Positions 1-15,013 are shown, counted from the first letter of the stretch. The stretch: 64,000 bases of DNA from Oscheius tipulae (GCA_037178975.1 JASJZH010000002.1:8793501-8857500); one strand, 5' to 3'. Notes: generated from the sequence alone by a model not told the origin. A program made the numbers and translations.

Positions 1-191
1 TACGTACACCAGTCTGATAAAGGTGGTACCAGAAAATGCGAAACTACAAGTTACATGGCTCACTCTGACCCGTGGCGCCTGGTTCAGGACTACCCAAAAA
101 TTTTGGACTGCAGGAAATCCGTGCACTCCTGTCGCAAACCCTCAAGAAAGGCGCTGTTTTTTTTGTATCACTCTAACGACTCTCTTTTCAG

Positions 192-372
192 TATGATCAG
201 CTGGATGAACGAGCAGACGAGGAAGATGGAGACAGAGATGCGAGGACGCGGCGAGCAGCCTCCAGTCTTCAGAACCCGCTCCGGATCGACGAGACGAGGA
301 GAGGAGAGAGGTGGTGCCAGACGCTATCCGAGGCACGGCACTGATCATCGTCCATCATCCCGTCGTCACTAA
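192..372 (+). CDS. Possible terminal exon of an upstream gene (partial)
   Basis: A good splice acceptor (TCTCTTTTCAG) ends at 191 and is followed by an open stretch. One frame gives about 60 Arg/Glu-rich residues ending in SSRRH with a stop at 370-372. Another frame starts YDQLDERADEEDGD and stops earlier, at about 345. Both are polar, so I cannot choose the frame without the upstream exons, which lie outside the window or before position 55. No domain is recognisable. The call rests only on the acceptor and the coding-like composition next to the AT-rich sequence that follows. Confidence 0.3.
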
Positions 373-3474
<3,102 letters not shown>

Positions 3475-3740
3475 AGAAGTCTCTTCCCCCACTCTACGTG
3501 TCTACCGGATCAACCCTCAATGCCCCCTCCCCTTCTTCAGCTTCTGTACCTATGTAGCAGTTCACTTTTTGTAACTCTGTAGCGCGAGTCAGCCAAGAAA
3601 AAATTGTAAATACGTCACCGACGGTTTCTTTATCATCTCAGCGAGGGATTGTATAGGAGCTTCTTCTTCTATCAAACGCCGCGCGGATCCCTCCCTTTTC
3701 TTCTTTGGTAAACATTTTGTAAATAAGTTTTGTATGTCTG

Positions 3741-3746
3741 AATAAA
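3741..3746 (+). terminator. Poly(A) signal of lgg-1
   Basis: AATAAA lies about 270 nt after the lgg-1 stop and about 200 nt before the TRM13 start. It marks the likely 3' end of the lgg-1 message and sets the spacing for a possible SL2-type operon. Confidence 0.6.
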
Positions 3747-3941
3747 ATCTTCAAAATCATGAACTTCTGGTACTAGAATGTGTTCAGAGAGCGGTGAAAC
3801 AGTCGTCGAGAAGTACCTGGAAACTCTGCCTCTCTGTCTCTATCGCTGTGACTGTCAAGGTCTCGCTTCTCGGGAAAACTCAAGAAGCGATGCAATAGCA
3901 TTCCATTGATAGTTCATTCACAAACGCAGCAATATTTCTAG

Positions 3942-5200
3942 ATGGAAGATATTCTCCGCTGTGCCTATGTCCTTCCCAAGAAGAACAGGCGCTGTCGAAT
4001 GCTGGTCAAGGAGGGCAACATCTACTGTGGAGAGCATGCTGTCCACTCTGCGAAAAATGAGTCTAGGATTCTCTGTCCCAACGACCCCAAGCATACTGTG
4101 ATAAGGGAGGAGCTGAAGAAACATCTGAAAAAGTGCAATGCTCGAGTGATCGAGAAACCATGGATCGTGGAAAACATTAATGCTATGGTCAAGGAGACCA
4201 AATCCTTTGAGAAGATTGACAGAAGACCGACCGTGGAGGAAATTGAGGCCGTGATGGTGAAGATTGACTTATGTTACGGGAGGATAGAAGCGGACATTGC
4301 TAAAGAGGTGAGACAGACAGAGAGAGATAGAGACAACTCTTCCAGGTTCTGTCCATACCCGAGATCGAAGCAGCCAAGATCGAAGCAGTCGGTCCTGATC
4401 GCAAGAAAGAGCTTGCCCAGCTCAGTTCAATCATCGGCCATGCGCAGCAGAACAAGGTCCTCATGAATTCTTCCGATAACGTGGTGGTCGAGCTCGGTGC
4501 CGGGAAGGGATACTTAACCTACTGGATGTCGAAGAAGGCTCCTAGAGCACACTACTTGTTGGTGGACCGGAGTGGGATGAGGAACAAGTACGACAATCGA
4601 GCGCAACACGAGGATCCGACTGTCAGCTTCACGCGACTTCGATGCTCTGTTGAGCATCTGGACTTGGCGAGTGTGCCGGCCTTGAAGGTAGGAGGACTTT
4701 CACTGTCACTGTCACTATCACTATGTCGCTGCCTCCGTCTCTTTCTTCTCCCAATACTAACTTTTCAGGATGCGAAACATGCGGCAATCACCTGGAAGCA
4801 TCTCTGTGGCAGTGGAACCGATGCCGCGATCCGCTGCTTCCGTACAGGACACGAGAGAGGTCTCCCGATTGAGGGATTTATCTTGGCGCCTTGTTGCAAT
4901 CACAAGAGTCGCATCGATGAATACTGCGGACTGGCCTTTCTAGAAGTCAATGACCTGGCCTCGGCTGGAGACTTTGCCGCCCTCCGACACGCTGCAACCT
5001 GGGCAACATGCGGCTTTGAGGAAGGCGAGGAGGTGAAGGAAGAGGACCGCGACAAGCTGCGACGAGGACGCATGGCCAAGAAGATTCTGGAATATGGCAG
5101 GGCCGAGTATTTGAGATCGTTGGGCTACGAATGCCGCCTCGTGGAATACATTGAGAGCTCGGTGACACCGGAGAACATGCTCTTAGTTGGATCCAGATAA
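3942..5200 (+). CDS. TRM13-type tRNA 2'-O-methyltransferase
   Basis: TRM13 enzymes 2'-O-methylate position 4 in the acceptor stem of certain tRNAs, using SAM. Exons are 3942-4307, 4346-4687 and 4769-5200, giving 379 residues. At the N terminus C7, C18, C29 and H32 fit the TRM13 zinc finger. C45, H51, H61 and C65 (LCPNDPKHTV...HLKKC) fit a U11-48K-like CHHC finger. The SAM-binding motif VVELGAGKGYLTYW is near residues 169-182. FILAPCCNHK lies in the C-terminal third of the protein, the catalytic-region motif of this family. The ATG directly follows an acceptor (ATTTCTAG), so the mRNA is probably trans-spliced. An AATAAA is at 5250-5255. A broken copy of the end of exon 1 sits at 6848-6942. The family call is firm; tRNA substrates are not readable from sequence. 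Confidence 0.9.
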
Positions 5201-5454
5201 TCGGAGGAATAGACGGGAAATTGTTTTTGATAGGTGTTTGTTGGTGACTAATAAAGTTTTCATGGTTTCGAAGCTTAAAGAGAATGAGAAACAGAAGGAC
5301 AGAAACTCAGAGAGACAGAAAAGCAGAGACACAAAGAGACGTATAGAGTCTCATTGTCAGTCTCTCTGTCTTTCTAAACATCAAATCAAGTCTGTTCGGG
5401 TAACAAAAGTTTTATTGCACTTTACCAAATAAATTATCCAGTCTCTCTCTGTGC
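5201..5454. other. Convergent spacer between TRM13 and collagen genes
   Basis: The spacer holds the TRM13 poly(A) signal (AATAAA, 5250-5255) and the collagen poly(A) signal on the minus strand (TTTATT on plus, about 5411). Between them is GAGACAGAAA-type simple sequence. Confidence 0.5.
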
Positions 5455-6636
5455 TTAATAGCCAGGAGGAGTACGAGGAGTGGGGCAGTGGAAACAGTCT
5501 CCGTTGGATCCACGGCTTCCAAGAGGACCAGGTCCGCCGGAGGTTCCCTTGCGTCCAGGTCTTCCTTGGCGTCCCTTGTCTCCGCTCTCTCCCTTGGGTC
5601 CAGGAATAACAGCTCCGGTACGTCCCTTGGGTCCACGCTCTCCCTGTCTTCCCTGAGGTCCAGGGGCTCCAGGAGGTCCGGGGGGTCCATTGACATTGAC
5701 AACACGGCCATCGTCTCCCTGGAAACAGTTTGGGTATGGTTCACAGAGAGATAGAGAGACAGACAGTGACAGAGACAGAGACAGCAACTCACCTTCTTTC
5801 CCTTGGGTCCCTGAACTCCGGGCTCTCCCATAGGTCCAGCAGGTCCGACCATGCCGGGCTCTCCACGGCGTCCGTCGACTCCAGAGAGTCCAGGAGATCC
5901 ACGAGGTCCCTGAGGTCCCTTGGCTCCGGCGTCTCCAGGAGGTCCGGCAGCTCCAGGTGGGCAGATGACACAGGGCTCGGACTGGAGACCATCGCTGGGA
6001 GCGACGCCACCGTCCTTTCCTCCATTTCCATCGTTTCCAGCGCTACCATCCTGACCGTCCTTTCCATCATCTCCAGGAGGTCCGGGAGGGCCGGCAGGTC
6101 CCTGTTGGCAGGTGCAGCATTGAGGAGCAGGCTCGGCATTGACGACTGGGCCGTATCCGTTGCTCGGGGGAGGAGCAGGGGCATATCCAGGCTCTGTAGC
6201 AGGGGCTCCGTATTCGGCTCCACCTCCAGTTCCGCTGTTGGGAACCCAGTGACCGAACTGCCAGCCACGCTTCTGACGTTGTTGGACGGGAGTGCGGACA
6301 GACATGGCGACCATCAGATCGCGGGTGCGGGACTTGCAGAAGTCAGTCTCGGAGATGACGGTGGACTGAAGGTTCTGGACGTAGCTGTAGAGCATGGGCA
6401 GAGCCAGGACCGAAACAATGACGGCCGTGGTGGAAATAACCACAGAGAAGAAGGCGATGCGGCGCATTTGCCTGGAAAGGGTTGATTGACAGAGTGACAG
6501 AGAGACAGATATACAGAGAGATAGAGAGATAAAGAAGTAAAGAGATAGAGAGCCTGATAGACAAAGAGACATATAGTGGCATTTAGTAAAAGCTACAGTA
6601 TACTCACCTGTGCTGATCGGTGTCCTTTCCCTCCAT
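5455..6636 (-). CDS. Cuticle collagen (col family), first of a divergent pair
   Basis: This is a structural collagen of the nematode cuticle. Minus-strand exons are 6608-6636, 5793-6471 and 5455-5718, giving 323 residues. The short first exon encodes [11 protein letters not shown] hydrophobic signal-anchor follows ([18 protein letters not shown]). The basic processing site QRQKRGW fits the furin/astacin cleavage of col proteins. Two main Gly-X-Y blocks are separated by short Cys-bearing gaps (CCTCQQ, CVICPP). The C terminus is [22 protein letters not shown] element on the minus strand at 6679-6686 lies about 45 nt before the ATG. The protein is paralogous to the collagen at 9288-10404 (same anchor, same PRTPPGY end). 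I cannot assign a named col gene. Confidence 0.93.
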
Positions 6637-6678
6637 GGCGCTGTCGGGACTGGGCAGACACCCGGACTCTAGATCTCT

Positions 6679-6686
6679 CTTATATA
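6679..6686 (-). promoter_or_regulatory. TATA box of collagen gene
   Basis: TATATAAG on the minus strand lies 43-50 nt upstream of the collagen ATG at 6636. This is typical spacing for a TATA-driven, stage-regulated cuticle collagen. Confidence 0.6.
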
Positions 6687-6847
6687 CTTGGAGATCTCTT
6701 TGTCCTTGACTCAGACCGGGATATGGTCGAGATAACGGGAGATATGCAAATGCGCACGGGACACCCTTTCCATAAACACTGGACTATTGAGAAAAGATTC
6801 ATTTGGCACTGTATACAAACGTAATTTCACTGTCTTTAGTCTCCATA

Positions 6848-6942
6848 AGTCTTTTGAGAAGAATGACAGAAGACCGACAGCGGAGGAAATTGAAGTCGTG
6901 ACGCAGAAGATTGCCTAATGTTACGGGAAGATTGGAGCGAGT
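6848..6942 (+). pseudogene. Fragment of TRM13 exon 1 (gene relic)
   Basis: About 95 nt resemble 4197-4290 of the TRM13 gene with scattered mismatches (shared runs include GACAGAAGACCGAC and ATGTTACGGGA). In the same frame it reads KSFEKNDRRPTAEEIE and then meets a stop (GCC TAA TG) where the gene has Asp-Leu. No other TRM13 exon is nearby. It is a short, non-functional partial duplication 2.6 kb from its source. Confidence 0.75.
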
Positions 6943-9215
6943 CGAGTCCTGAGGCCGACTCGAGTCGTGTCGAGTGGGGTCCGACTGACATTGAAAAATT
7001 CGGTTTTTTTTCTTCCCCAAAGCAGTGAATGAATATGAATAAGGCATAAATTGCTCAAACAAAGAGTAAATCGGACGTTTACCGTTGTGGGAACACCATT
7101 TTAGGGTATTTGGCTCGGATCGACTCGAACTATACCTCGAGGCGGGTCGCCCAGGTATAGTCCGGAGAGACAGGAACCATGGACATCAGTTCGACAGAGG
7201 AGAAAGGAACGAGAGTTGCAGTGACTGGTTGCAAGGCTTAGCGATTCCTTTGTCGAAGTTCTGAAAACGTTTTTATCTCTCTCTCTCTCTCTCACACACA
7301 CCTGAATGATCTTGCGAAACTTCCTCCTTGCTTTGAAGCAGGGAAATATTGTAAAATATTCAAATATAAAATTTGCGCAGATCCGAACCCGGCAGCTTTG
7401 GTAGATTACTCGATGCCTCTTACCGGCTTAATACTCGTGTAATAGCTGTGAATGTTGATAACTTTCGGCTGAATTTCTAATTCTAAACAACCGTCCCTTA
7501 GTCTGGTCTTACGCATTGAGAACAGGCGACTGCGCCGCTTCTCCAATAGCCTACGTTCCCAGGCTCCGCCAAAAGCTGGCTTGTCAACTTAATTCTTGAC
7601 ATTTCATGACTTGCCAGCTATTATCTCGTGGTGACGCACAGACGGACGGACACTATTGCACTTTAGAGAGATGCCCAAAAGTCTTTGTGTGTTTGTGTGT
7701 CTGCGTGCCTGAAGCCATTATTGGCAATAAGAGACAGTTACTCCGTGCGCACACTAATTGTTGGCATGTCGAGTCAAAGTAGAGTCAGGTTGGAAGAGAA
7801 CGCTGCTCAGGGTAGCTCGACTGGAACAGCGTCTACCTGTCAGAAGCCCCAACGGGACATCAACCAAAATTGTCTCTTCAAAAATAGTCCTCTCCCACAT
7901 TCTCACGCATTCAATTTCTTTAATAATACCAGTTCCAAGACAAGCTAGTTTTTATGCCCAGCATCCAGAGTAAACTCGATACTCCCCGAATTGTCCAGAA
8001 TGGCCGATTTCACGTACATTTTCCAAGTGCTGGGGCCTGTAGGAATAGCTGGAATGAATAAGATTTGAGAGTCTAACGAAATGGACAAACTTTCTGAAGC
8101 ATTTGAACCTGGTGCTGGAAAGGAATCCGTTCCAGTGCGACTGCTGGACCTCTTGAAACTATGACTCTTCTAATGAGTCGTCTGATTCTGTTCAAAAGCT
8201 TTTGAAGAGGATAAGGAGTCATAAAGTGGACTGTATTCCAGTCAGGGCCACGATACTTTAGACAATCGGTTTCCCACTATTGACTCCGGACTGTTGTGTC
8301 TCCTGTTATACAGTCGCTTTCATCGATCCCCTTGCATAGAGACTGAGAGAGATATGCGCTCTCTGATAAGGCCAGCTGACCCGCATAGTATCTGGTCGGT
8401 AATGAGAGCGTCGTTTCGCGGACGGGATGAGAGGGAGACAGAGACTGGGATCCGGTTTTGAGAAACAGTGAAAAGTAATAAGATAGTTGAAAAGTTGAAT
8501 GGGACAGAATGGGTTGTGTCTCTCTATCTCTTTGTCTCTCTGTCTATCTTCCTGTTTCTCTGTCTTTAAGTCTCAGAGCAAAAAACGACAATTTGCGACT
8601 CTTTGAGTTTGAGTTTTAGACAGTTTGCTCTTCGTTTTTTCTGGCTCCAGATGGTCGTCTTCTACAGCGCTCTCCAAGGTCAGTTTGTTCTATTTTTGAC
8701 AGTAGACACTACTGACAGTGACAGTTTGACAAAAGGCCAAATTGTTGAGAGCAGGCAAAAGTGACAGCTAGCTCGTGAATCCGCCACTTGCCATCGTCAA
8801 GATGGTGTCATGTCCGGTCTTCCTGGCTTCTTTGGTGTCTCGAGAATACACAGCGGTGTTTGGTATAGTTCTCGAGACCCTTTGAAGTCGAGAAGGAAGA
8901 CTGATAGTTCTCTCTTCCTGCGCAAAATATCATTTGTTGATAGGCTGTTAGACTCATAAACCGTCCAAATGTTCTTATTGTTCGATTTGTTCAGGAACTC
9001 TGCTGAACTCCATCCTGAGGATTTGTCGATTCACGATAGCGTACGAAGAAGTTTACACTGTGAAAATGTGTCTTTGTCTCTGTCCTCTGTATTCAGTCCC
9101 ACAGCAGCTATAAACCTAGCATTCCGACAGCTACCAAGCTCTCTCTGTCGTTTTCACTGCCCCGATCCGGGTTCTACCAAAGTCAAGGAACCAGTTAACC
9201 GTAGGCGGCCGAAAG
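6943..9215. other. Intergenic region between divergent collagens
   Basis: I see no strong gene. A minus-strand tRNA-like remnant is possible at 7375-7440 (CCGAACCCGG with TACCGGCTTAAT). A CT/CA microsatellite is at 7277-7302 and a CT-rich run at 8520-8565. A weak two-exon reading frame (8651-9113) is listed separately. The region presumably carries the regulatory DNA of the collagen at 9288. Confidence 0.4.
8651..9113 (+). CDS. Weak two-exon small ORF
   Basis: ATG at 8651 follows a CTGGCTCCAG acceptor. Exon 8651-8678 (MVVFYSALQ) can be joined in phase across a GT..AG intron to 8995-9113 (GTLLNSILRICRFTIAYEEV...), giving 48 residues. No family is recognisable and the second half is low-complexity (MCLCLCPLY). 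It may be chance; listed only because both splice sites and phase agree. Confidence 0.2.
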
Positions 9216-9219
9216 GAGA

Positions 9220-9228
9220 AGGATAAAA
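9220..9228 (+). promoter_or_regulatory. TATA-like element of second collagen
   Basis: GGATAAAAG lies about 60 nt before the ATG at 9288, in the position expected for a collagen TATA box. It is a weak match to the TATAAA consensus. Confidence 0.4.
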
Positions 9229-9287
9229 GGGGCAACGAGTAAGCTTCTTGTCTCCGTCCCACCCTCTACTCCCCACTCCAAAAGATA

Positions 9288-10404
9288 ATGGACCCGCTCA
9301 AGGAGCGGGTTGAAAACATGAAACGTGTGGCCTTTTTTGCCGTCGTTGTCTCTACAGCCGCCGTCATCGCGTCCATCGTCACTCTGCCCATGCTCTACAG
9401 CTATGTCCAGTCATTCCAGTCACATCTGATCGTGGAGACCGAATACTGCAAGGTAGGATCAACCTTAAAGCTATATGACAGCCCATTTTAGACCAGAGCC
9501 CGTGACATGTGGGTTGAGATGCAGGTCCTTCACCGCACTGGCATTCCGAGGTCCAAGAGGGAGGCTGGAACTTGGCTCTTCGGCCAATTCGTTCCGGACA
9601 GTGGAACCGGAGGTGGCGGAGGAGGAGGCTACAACCAGGGTGGTGATGCATACAATGCAGCCACCGGAGGTGGTGCTCAAGACGCTGGCCCGGCTTGCTG
9701 TCCCTGTCAGCAGGGTGAGTGGGACGGAGAGACAGAGAGACAGAGAGATAGAGAGATAGAGAGATAGATAACAACGACTTTCTTTCAGGACCGGCTGGAC
9801 CCCCAGGTCCTCCTGGAGACGACGGTCCTCACGGAAACGATGGTCTTCACGGAGCTCCCGGAGCTCCCGGCAAAGAAGGACAGGTTCTGTCCTCGGCTAT
9901 CGCTCCCTCTGAACCATGCATTATCTGTCCTCCTGGTCCACAGGGCCCAACTGGAATGCAAGGACCCAAGGGACCTCCCGGACCCAAGGGCAAATCTGCT
10001 GATCGTGCTTCTGATGGCAAGCCTGGAGAGCCCGGCATGATTGGACCTCCTGGCCCGCCTGGAGGAGTTGGTGAGCCCGGACCCCCAGGTCCAGCTGGAC
10101 AGCCCGGTCGCACCGTACAGGTCAACGGACCTGCCGGACCTGCTGGACCTCGTGGACCTAAGGGCCCGCCCGGACCCAAAGGACTGCCAGGAATTGATGG
10201 AACTACCTATCCTGGAGACCAAGGAAACGTTGGAGACCAGGGCAACCCCGGTCCTCAAGGAAATCCTGGCCCTCAGGGACCTCCCGGTCCTCCTGGTCCC
10301 CAAGGTACGCATTTCTCTCATTTTGGAGTAAAAGGCTGTCATTTGCAGGAGAAGAAGGCAGCTGTGATCACTGCCCTGAGCCTCGTACACCTCCCGGATA
10401 TTAA
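9288..10404 (+). CDS. Cuticle collagen (col family), second of a divergent pair
   Basis: Exons are 9288-9452, 9492-9714, 9789-10304 and 10349-10404, giving 319 residues. The N terminus [17 protein letters not shown] leads into a signal-anchor ([16 protein letters not shown]) closely matching the collagen at 5455-6636. The processing site is PRSKREAG. A glycine-rich stretch ([13 protein letters not shown]) and the Cys pair CCPCQQ come before the Gly-X-Y blocks, which are broken at EPCIICPP. The C terminus [13 protein letters not shown] matches its partner. The two genes point away from each other across 2.65 kb. They are therefore an old inverted duplication, and co-regulation in one moult stage is an inference. 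Confidence 0.93.
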
Positions 10405-10698
10405 GTCCGACCCGATCTTACCATATAGTTCCGCCCAATCTCGCTCGACTAATAATGAAAATCGCTCGCTCATCATGTGTTTATTACATTGAGATCAGTC
10501 ATTACCGGTTCCTGCAACCCGTAGTCGGATCATTTGGTCAGATCTTCTAGCGTACTCTGTTCATACGTATATGGAGATGGGGACTGGGTGCTCGACTCTC
10601 GTCAGGCAGGTCAGACACCAGGGTTCGCGTCCTGGACTTAGCGATACCGAACAGTGTGCCTCTTCTGGAAGGATACTGTAACTGCCTATGGAAAATGT
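10405..10698. other. Spacer between collagen and GPCR 3' ends
   Basis: No gene is seen. GGGTTCGCGTCCT at about 10621 resembles a tRNA B-box but I could not place a matching A-box. No AATAAA was found close to either stop codon. Confidence 0.3.
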
Positions 10699-12516
10699 CT
10701 ACCGGCAAGTGAGAATATCAGTCGCGGCATCTCGGAATCGTCTGGACATCAGGGCGTAAAGAATTGGATTGATGGCTGACGAGATGAAGAGACAGAGATA
10801 GCTCAGAGGCTGGAGGAGGATTGACCAGTCAGAATTGCAGGAGGGAGCGGGAGACCACATCTGAGCAATGGACTATCTCTCAGTCACCTGTCTCTCTGTC
10901 TCTCTGTCACTCACGACTTACCGCTTCAAGTAGCCTAGCATGATGAGGAAAGCTCAACACGGCGAAAGAAATAACCACAGCCACCAGAAGTCGGACGACC
11001 TTCCGTCTTCCCTCCAACTGATCCCTCTGCTGTCTCTGCTGCCTATTGGTCTCCTCCAACGGAACTTGTAACAGATTTTCCGGCTGGTAGAGAACAACTC
11101 GACCATTTCCCATGTGCCACGAGGCCCCACCAGTACTTCCCATAGAGTCTGAAGACATTTTTGTTGGATTTTGTATAGTTCAAGTACCACTAGACTGTCG
11201 ATTAATGGCACGAACACTCGAGCCCCCCGTCGTCCAGAGCAGAAACCCGATACGGAAGTAGATGAAGCCAAGACAGATGAGCGGAAGGACGTACCAAATG
11301 ACGAATGAGGCTGTCACCAGCCATTTCAGGCTATAATATTGATCTTGAGAAGGCGGACAGAAGGATTCCATCCACCTTACTGATCGTGTATTCCCTCTAT
11401 TGGTATGTAAAACTCATGCAACCCATTTTAAGCGTGAATAGAGGTCAGATTCGTGATCAGCGCCGTCAAAACCCCCAGAAATTTAAAGTTTTGTTCTGAT
11501 GGGATTCGAACCAGTAACTCTCGGTGACGTTCAAACTTCAAGTAAGTGCGTTAGCCACTAGGCCACGGTTGACAACACACCCGTACCGTCTTGGCAAATA
11601 CTGCGGATGCTTGGCCTAGTGGTTAACAGTCTCGTCTAGTAATCTCTACGACCTGGGTTCGATTTCCGTCGGAGGAAACTCCTTATTTTTCCACGTTTCC
11701 AATATCGCTGAACTCGGCCCTGGTCTTAATTTTCCTCCAAAAAGCTATATTAGCTCACTCTTCCGCCTCTTAACCGTTTTCTTACAACTCTCGGAGAAAC
11801 AGAGACAGAGAGACAAACAAATAGTAACTTACTTGTCTACCCTTCCACAAGCCTTCTGATCGCCAAAAACGAACAACTGCGTCTTGAAAAAGTAGACAAC
11901 ATTGCTGAAAAACCCTACAGCCCAGACCCCGAAAGTAGCCATTGACCGGTGGCCCTGAGTCAGCCACTTGAAGGCTTTCAAGGGGTGAAGGACAGCTAAA
12001 GTTTGGTCTGTTGCTTAAATCTCCAAAACCTACCAATGTATTTTTCCACCGAAACACAGACCAAGATGCCGATCGAAGTGCTCGGAACCATGTGGAGCAT
12101 CATGACATACATTTTGCACATGATCTCGCCTAATAATCTTTGCTATGGAGATGGAGTATTCCACTCACCCAGTGGCCAGTTTCCATTTTCGTTGCCAAAA
12201 ATATGAATCATATTCTGGAGGATACAGAAAATTGCGACGAGAAGGTCTGCCGCTGCCAGGTTTGCCAAGAAGTAGTTTGTAGCAGTTCGCATCATCGGAT
12301 GCATGAGTATGACCAACAGGGTAAATAGGTTTCCTGAAAGATTACTCGATTGCACGGGTTTGAAAGACAGTTACCCAGAAGACAGACGGCAAAGACGAAG
12401 AGGTAGAGAACCATGGTAGGATACCGTATCCAGGGCTGGTCAAGAAGGGAGGCAGCATCTTCGCATAAGGCGTATACATCTTCCTCGACCACGGTACTGA
12501 CGTTTGTTGAATACAT
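10699..12516 (-). CDS. Rhodopsin-class (peptide-type) G-protein-coupled receptor
   Basis: Seven minus-strand exons join in phase: 12375-12516, 12169-12333, 12034-12129, 11833-11995, 11188-11375, 10922-11148 and 10699-10860, giving 380 residues. TM1 contains LLGN. TM2 has the N-x3-LAxxD signature ([17 protein letters not shown]). The TM3 cysteine is in [19 protein letters not shown] replaces the DRY motif at the end of TM3. TM6 follows a Q/R-rich third loop ([15 protein letters not shown]). TM7 is [16 protein letters not shown], an NPxxY motif. The N terminus carries an N-x-S glycosylation site (NVS). These features fit a neuropeptide-type receptor; the ligand is unknown. Intron 11376-11832 holds a composite SINE. 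The 39-nt intron 11149-11187 removes an in-frame stop. Confidence 0.9.
11426..11805. mobile_element. Composite inverted tRNA-SINE, copy 2 (in GPCR intron)
   Basis: This is a nearly complete copy. The left flank AAGCGTGAATAGAGGTCAGATTCG is followed by a minus-strand tRNA-like unit (about 11504-11572) with B-box complement GGATTCGAACC. The plus-strand unit is CTTGGCCTAGTGGTTAACAGTC...GACCTGGGTTCGATTTCC (about 11610-11672). The 3' tail is GCTGAACTCGGCCCTGGTCTTA...CCAAAAAGCTATATTAG, ending in an AGAGACAGAGAGACA simple repeat. It fills most of one GPCR intron. Confidence 0.8.
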
Positions 12517-12557
12517 TAGGGATGGAGAAGCGAAAGTCTAGAACTAATTGATCAAGC

Positions 12558-12560
<3 letters not shown>

Positions 12561-12591
<31 letters not shown>
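12561..12591. repeat. (GA)n microsatellite
   Basis: About 15 GA units lie just upstream of the GPCR start. It is probably a length-variable locus. Confidence 0.8.
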
Positions 12592-12594
<3 letters not shown>

Positions 12595-15013
12595 CAACTT
12601 GGAAAGGTTAACGAACCGCTTGCTGAGCGAAAATCATCGGAAATTGTTTATGATGGAAGAAATATGATAGCTGGTCCTATTGAACAAAAGTCTAAAGCCT
12701 AATGATGACAGTCCCTCCGTCTCAGTCTCTCTCTTTCTCTGCCAGTATGTTTCTTAACCCGAGGACTTCTTCAAACAAACAAAATCTCACGTTTCGGGCT
12801 ACCAATTCAACCTTTTTTCTGGTTGGTTATCGTCTGTCTGGCGTTCTTGTGACACGATGGGTAAACCGACACCCTCAGACAGACAAGAGAGAAGATCAAG
12901 CAGCAGAACAATAGAACCGGAACGAAAGATACGGACGGGAATCGAGAGACAGTACAAGCTACTTATCAGGTTGAAAATAATCCGAAAGGTAAAGGGAAAA
13001 GCTTGCAAGGGAAGGAAATATAAATAGAGGCAAATGAGCCATGGGAGCGACCTTCAACGGTCACAGGATAGGTCATGATCGGAGAGAGACAGAAACAGAT
13101 TGACATGATCATGAGACAGAGAGAGCACGAGACACAGGGATAGAGAGAAAGAGAGAGTTCATGGGACATTTCGTGCAGGTTTGGTAAATATTATCTGCAA
13201 GACGAGCCATAAAAGTTTATTGGCTCTTCTTGAACAGTCGGGAGCAGCAACAGGCCGCAAAGAGAGGACGTGTCTAAATCTTGACAGCAAAAAAGGCAAT
13301 TGCACTTTTAAACGAGGCTCTACGGTAGATGGAGAGGCGGGTCTGGATGAACTTGGAATTGGATATGAGATGCAGAGCTCACAGAAGAATGAGAGAGAGA
13401 GAGGAAATTGTGCACACACAGGCAAACACGGCCAGGGTCCTGCAATATCCGTTCTGAAAGAAACCCGAGCACGGCAAAAATTGCTTGGTGACTGCCAAAG
13501 GGGGATGAGCAAGTAACCTCCCCCTTTACGAGGGTGTTCAGCAATTAGACACCCTGGGTGAGATCACCCAGCGGCTCCAATGGACCCTAATATTGAGGGG
13601 GAGGCTACAATGAACTGCATTGTTCAGTGGGAGCCATTCAAGGTTCGAACCTTTTAAATCCTGACGGCTCAGAAAAAAAGAAAGCTCGTACGTAGGAGAG
13701 TAATAGGATTAGATAGATTTCAACAGAATGAAGCCTCGGGGCTTCAGTCATAAGACTCTTAACCAATTTTCTTGTCCTTGTCGAAATCGCTAGAAATTTC
13801 TCTACAACTGAAATGCATAGACAGGTCGCAGCCGCCTGTTTTCAATGCGAAGTCAAACCAAACGGGCGGCGATCTAAGCTAAAAGACGGCTCGGATACCC
13901 ATAAACAACTAATTACTCGAGCTGCTTGTGATCCTCGGAAAATATTGAAATGCATGTTTTCACGAGCACCTAAATTGCCTATTTTCCGACTCTGAGCTTC
14001 TCTTTTTTTTGTATCCATAAGGAAAGTTTTGAGGACCGGACTACGAAGATCCATAGTATATGGTAGACGAATATGGGGATGAAAAAATTAATCGAATAGT
14101 GGGGGGAAGAGAGGAGAGAAAGAATAACACCTCTGACTTCTGATATCTAATTTCGTGATGTGAAGTAATAAAAGACAAAGACTTTGCAAGAAAGACCATG
14201 GAGAGCAAACGGCTCTCTCTCAGGCCGTGAGAAGGTCCTCTCAGAAAAAATAGATCAAGCTGAATATGGAATGAGTAATGCCCAGAAGAAGGAAGTTCCT
14301 GAGCACTTCCAAAAAAACTCGAGGCGGTTCTCTATTTGTTTCTGATTCATAATCCCCTCTAGTCATCACATGCTCTCAATTTCGATACTTTCCCATGTTC
14401 GGAAGAGCAAACAATCTTTGTCTCTGTCTCTCTATCAGTAGTTTGTGCACTGATTTCGAAGTGGTTTTACCACAGAGATAATCGAACCATTTTATAGGCA
14501 ACACAGGCGCCGAAGATACGAAAAGTGACAAAAGTTGCCTAGAAATCTCTGATATCGAAGAAGAGAGGAGATTGGCTGTAATTTGTGCTTCCTTTGCCAA
14601 TAATTGCAGCCCAATAGTGCATGGCACCGGAAAAGTGTCATAAGGAACTTGGGAATCACATTTCTATAGGCAGGGAGAACATCTCTCGGAGCTTCGTAAT
14701 GAATGTTTGTTTTGGCTACGGAAATAATGAGTATAAAGGGAGGAGAGCTCTTTGATTCCCCCGAGGCATTGGATTGTTTTCCAGGAGATAAAAACTAAGA
14801 GGAAAAGAGGAAAGTGGCGCCGTTGAGTTATCAGCACGGTTCTTTATCAGCTGATAGAAAGGCTTAAAACGTGACCGCGTTGAAGGCCCGTCCTGGACAC
14901 TATAAGTGACAAAATTTTAGTGAAACACTCTCTCTGTCTTTATATTTGCCTCTCTGTCTCCCTGTCTATCTGTCTATCTGTCACTCTGTCTGTGTCTTTC
15001 ATAAAACAACTGT
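12592..15013. other. Intergenic region between GPCR and UGT
   Basis: I found no exon chain with consistent phase on either strand. Short open frames overlap on both strands and are low-complexity. The only sequence features are AGAGACAGAGAG-type simple repeats (for example 13083-13155) and a CT run at 14930-14995 near the UGT 3' end. The GPCR promoter is presumably at the left. Confidence 0.4.

Noticed and set aside
5730-6485. 251-codon plus-strand frame
   Set aside because: It is the antisense shadow of the collagen Gly-X-Y exons.
10600-10640. tRNA-like B-box near GPCR 3' end
   Set aside because: No matching A-box at the right distance was found.
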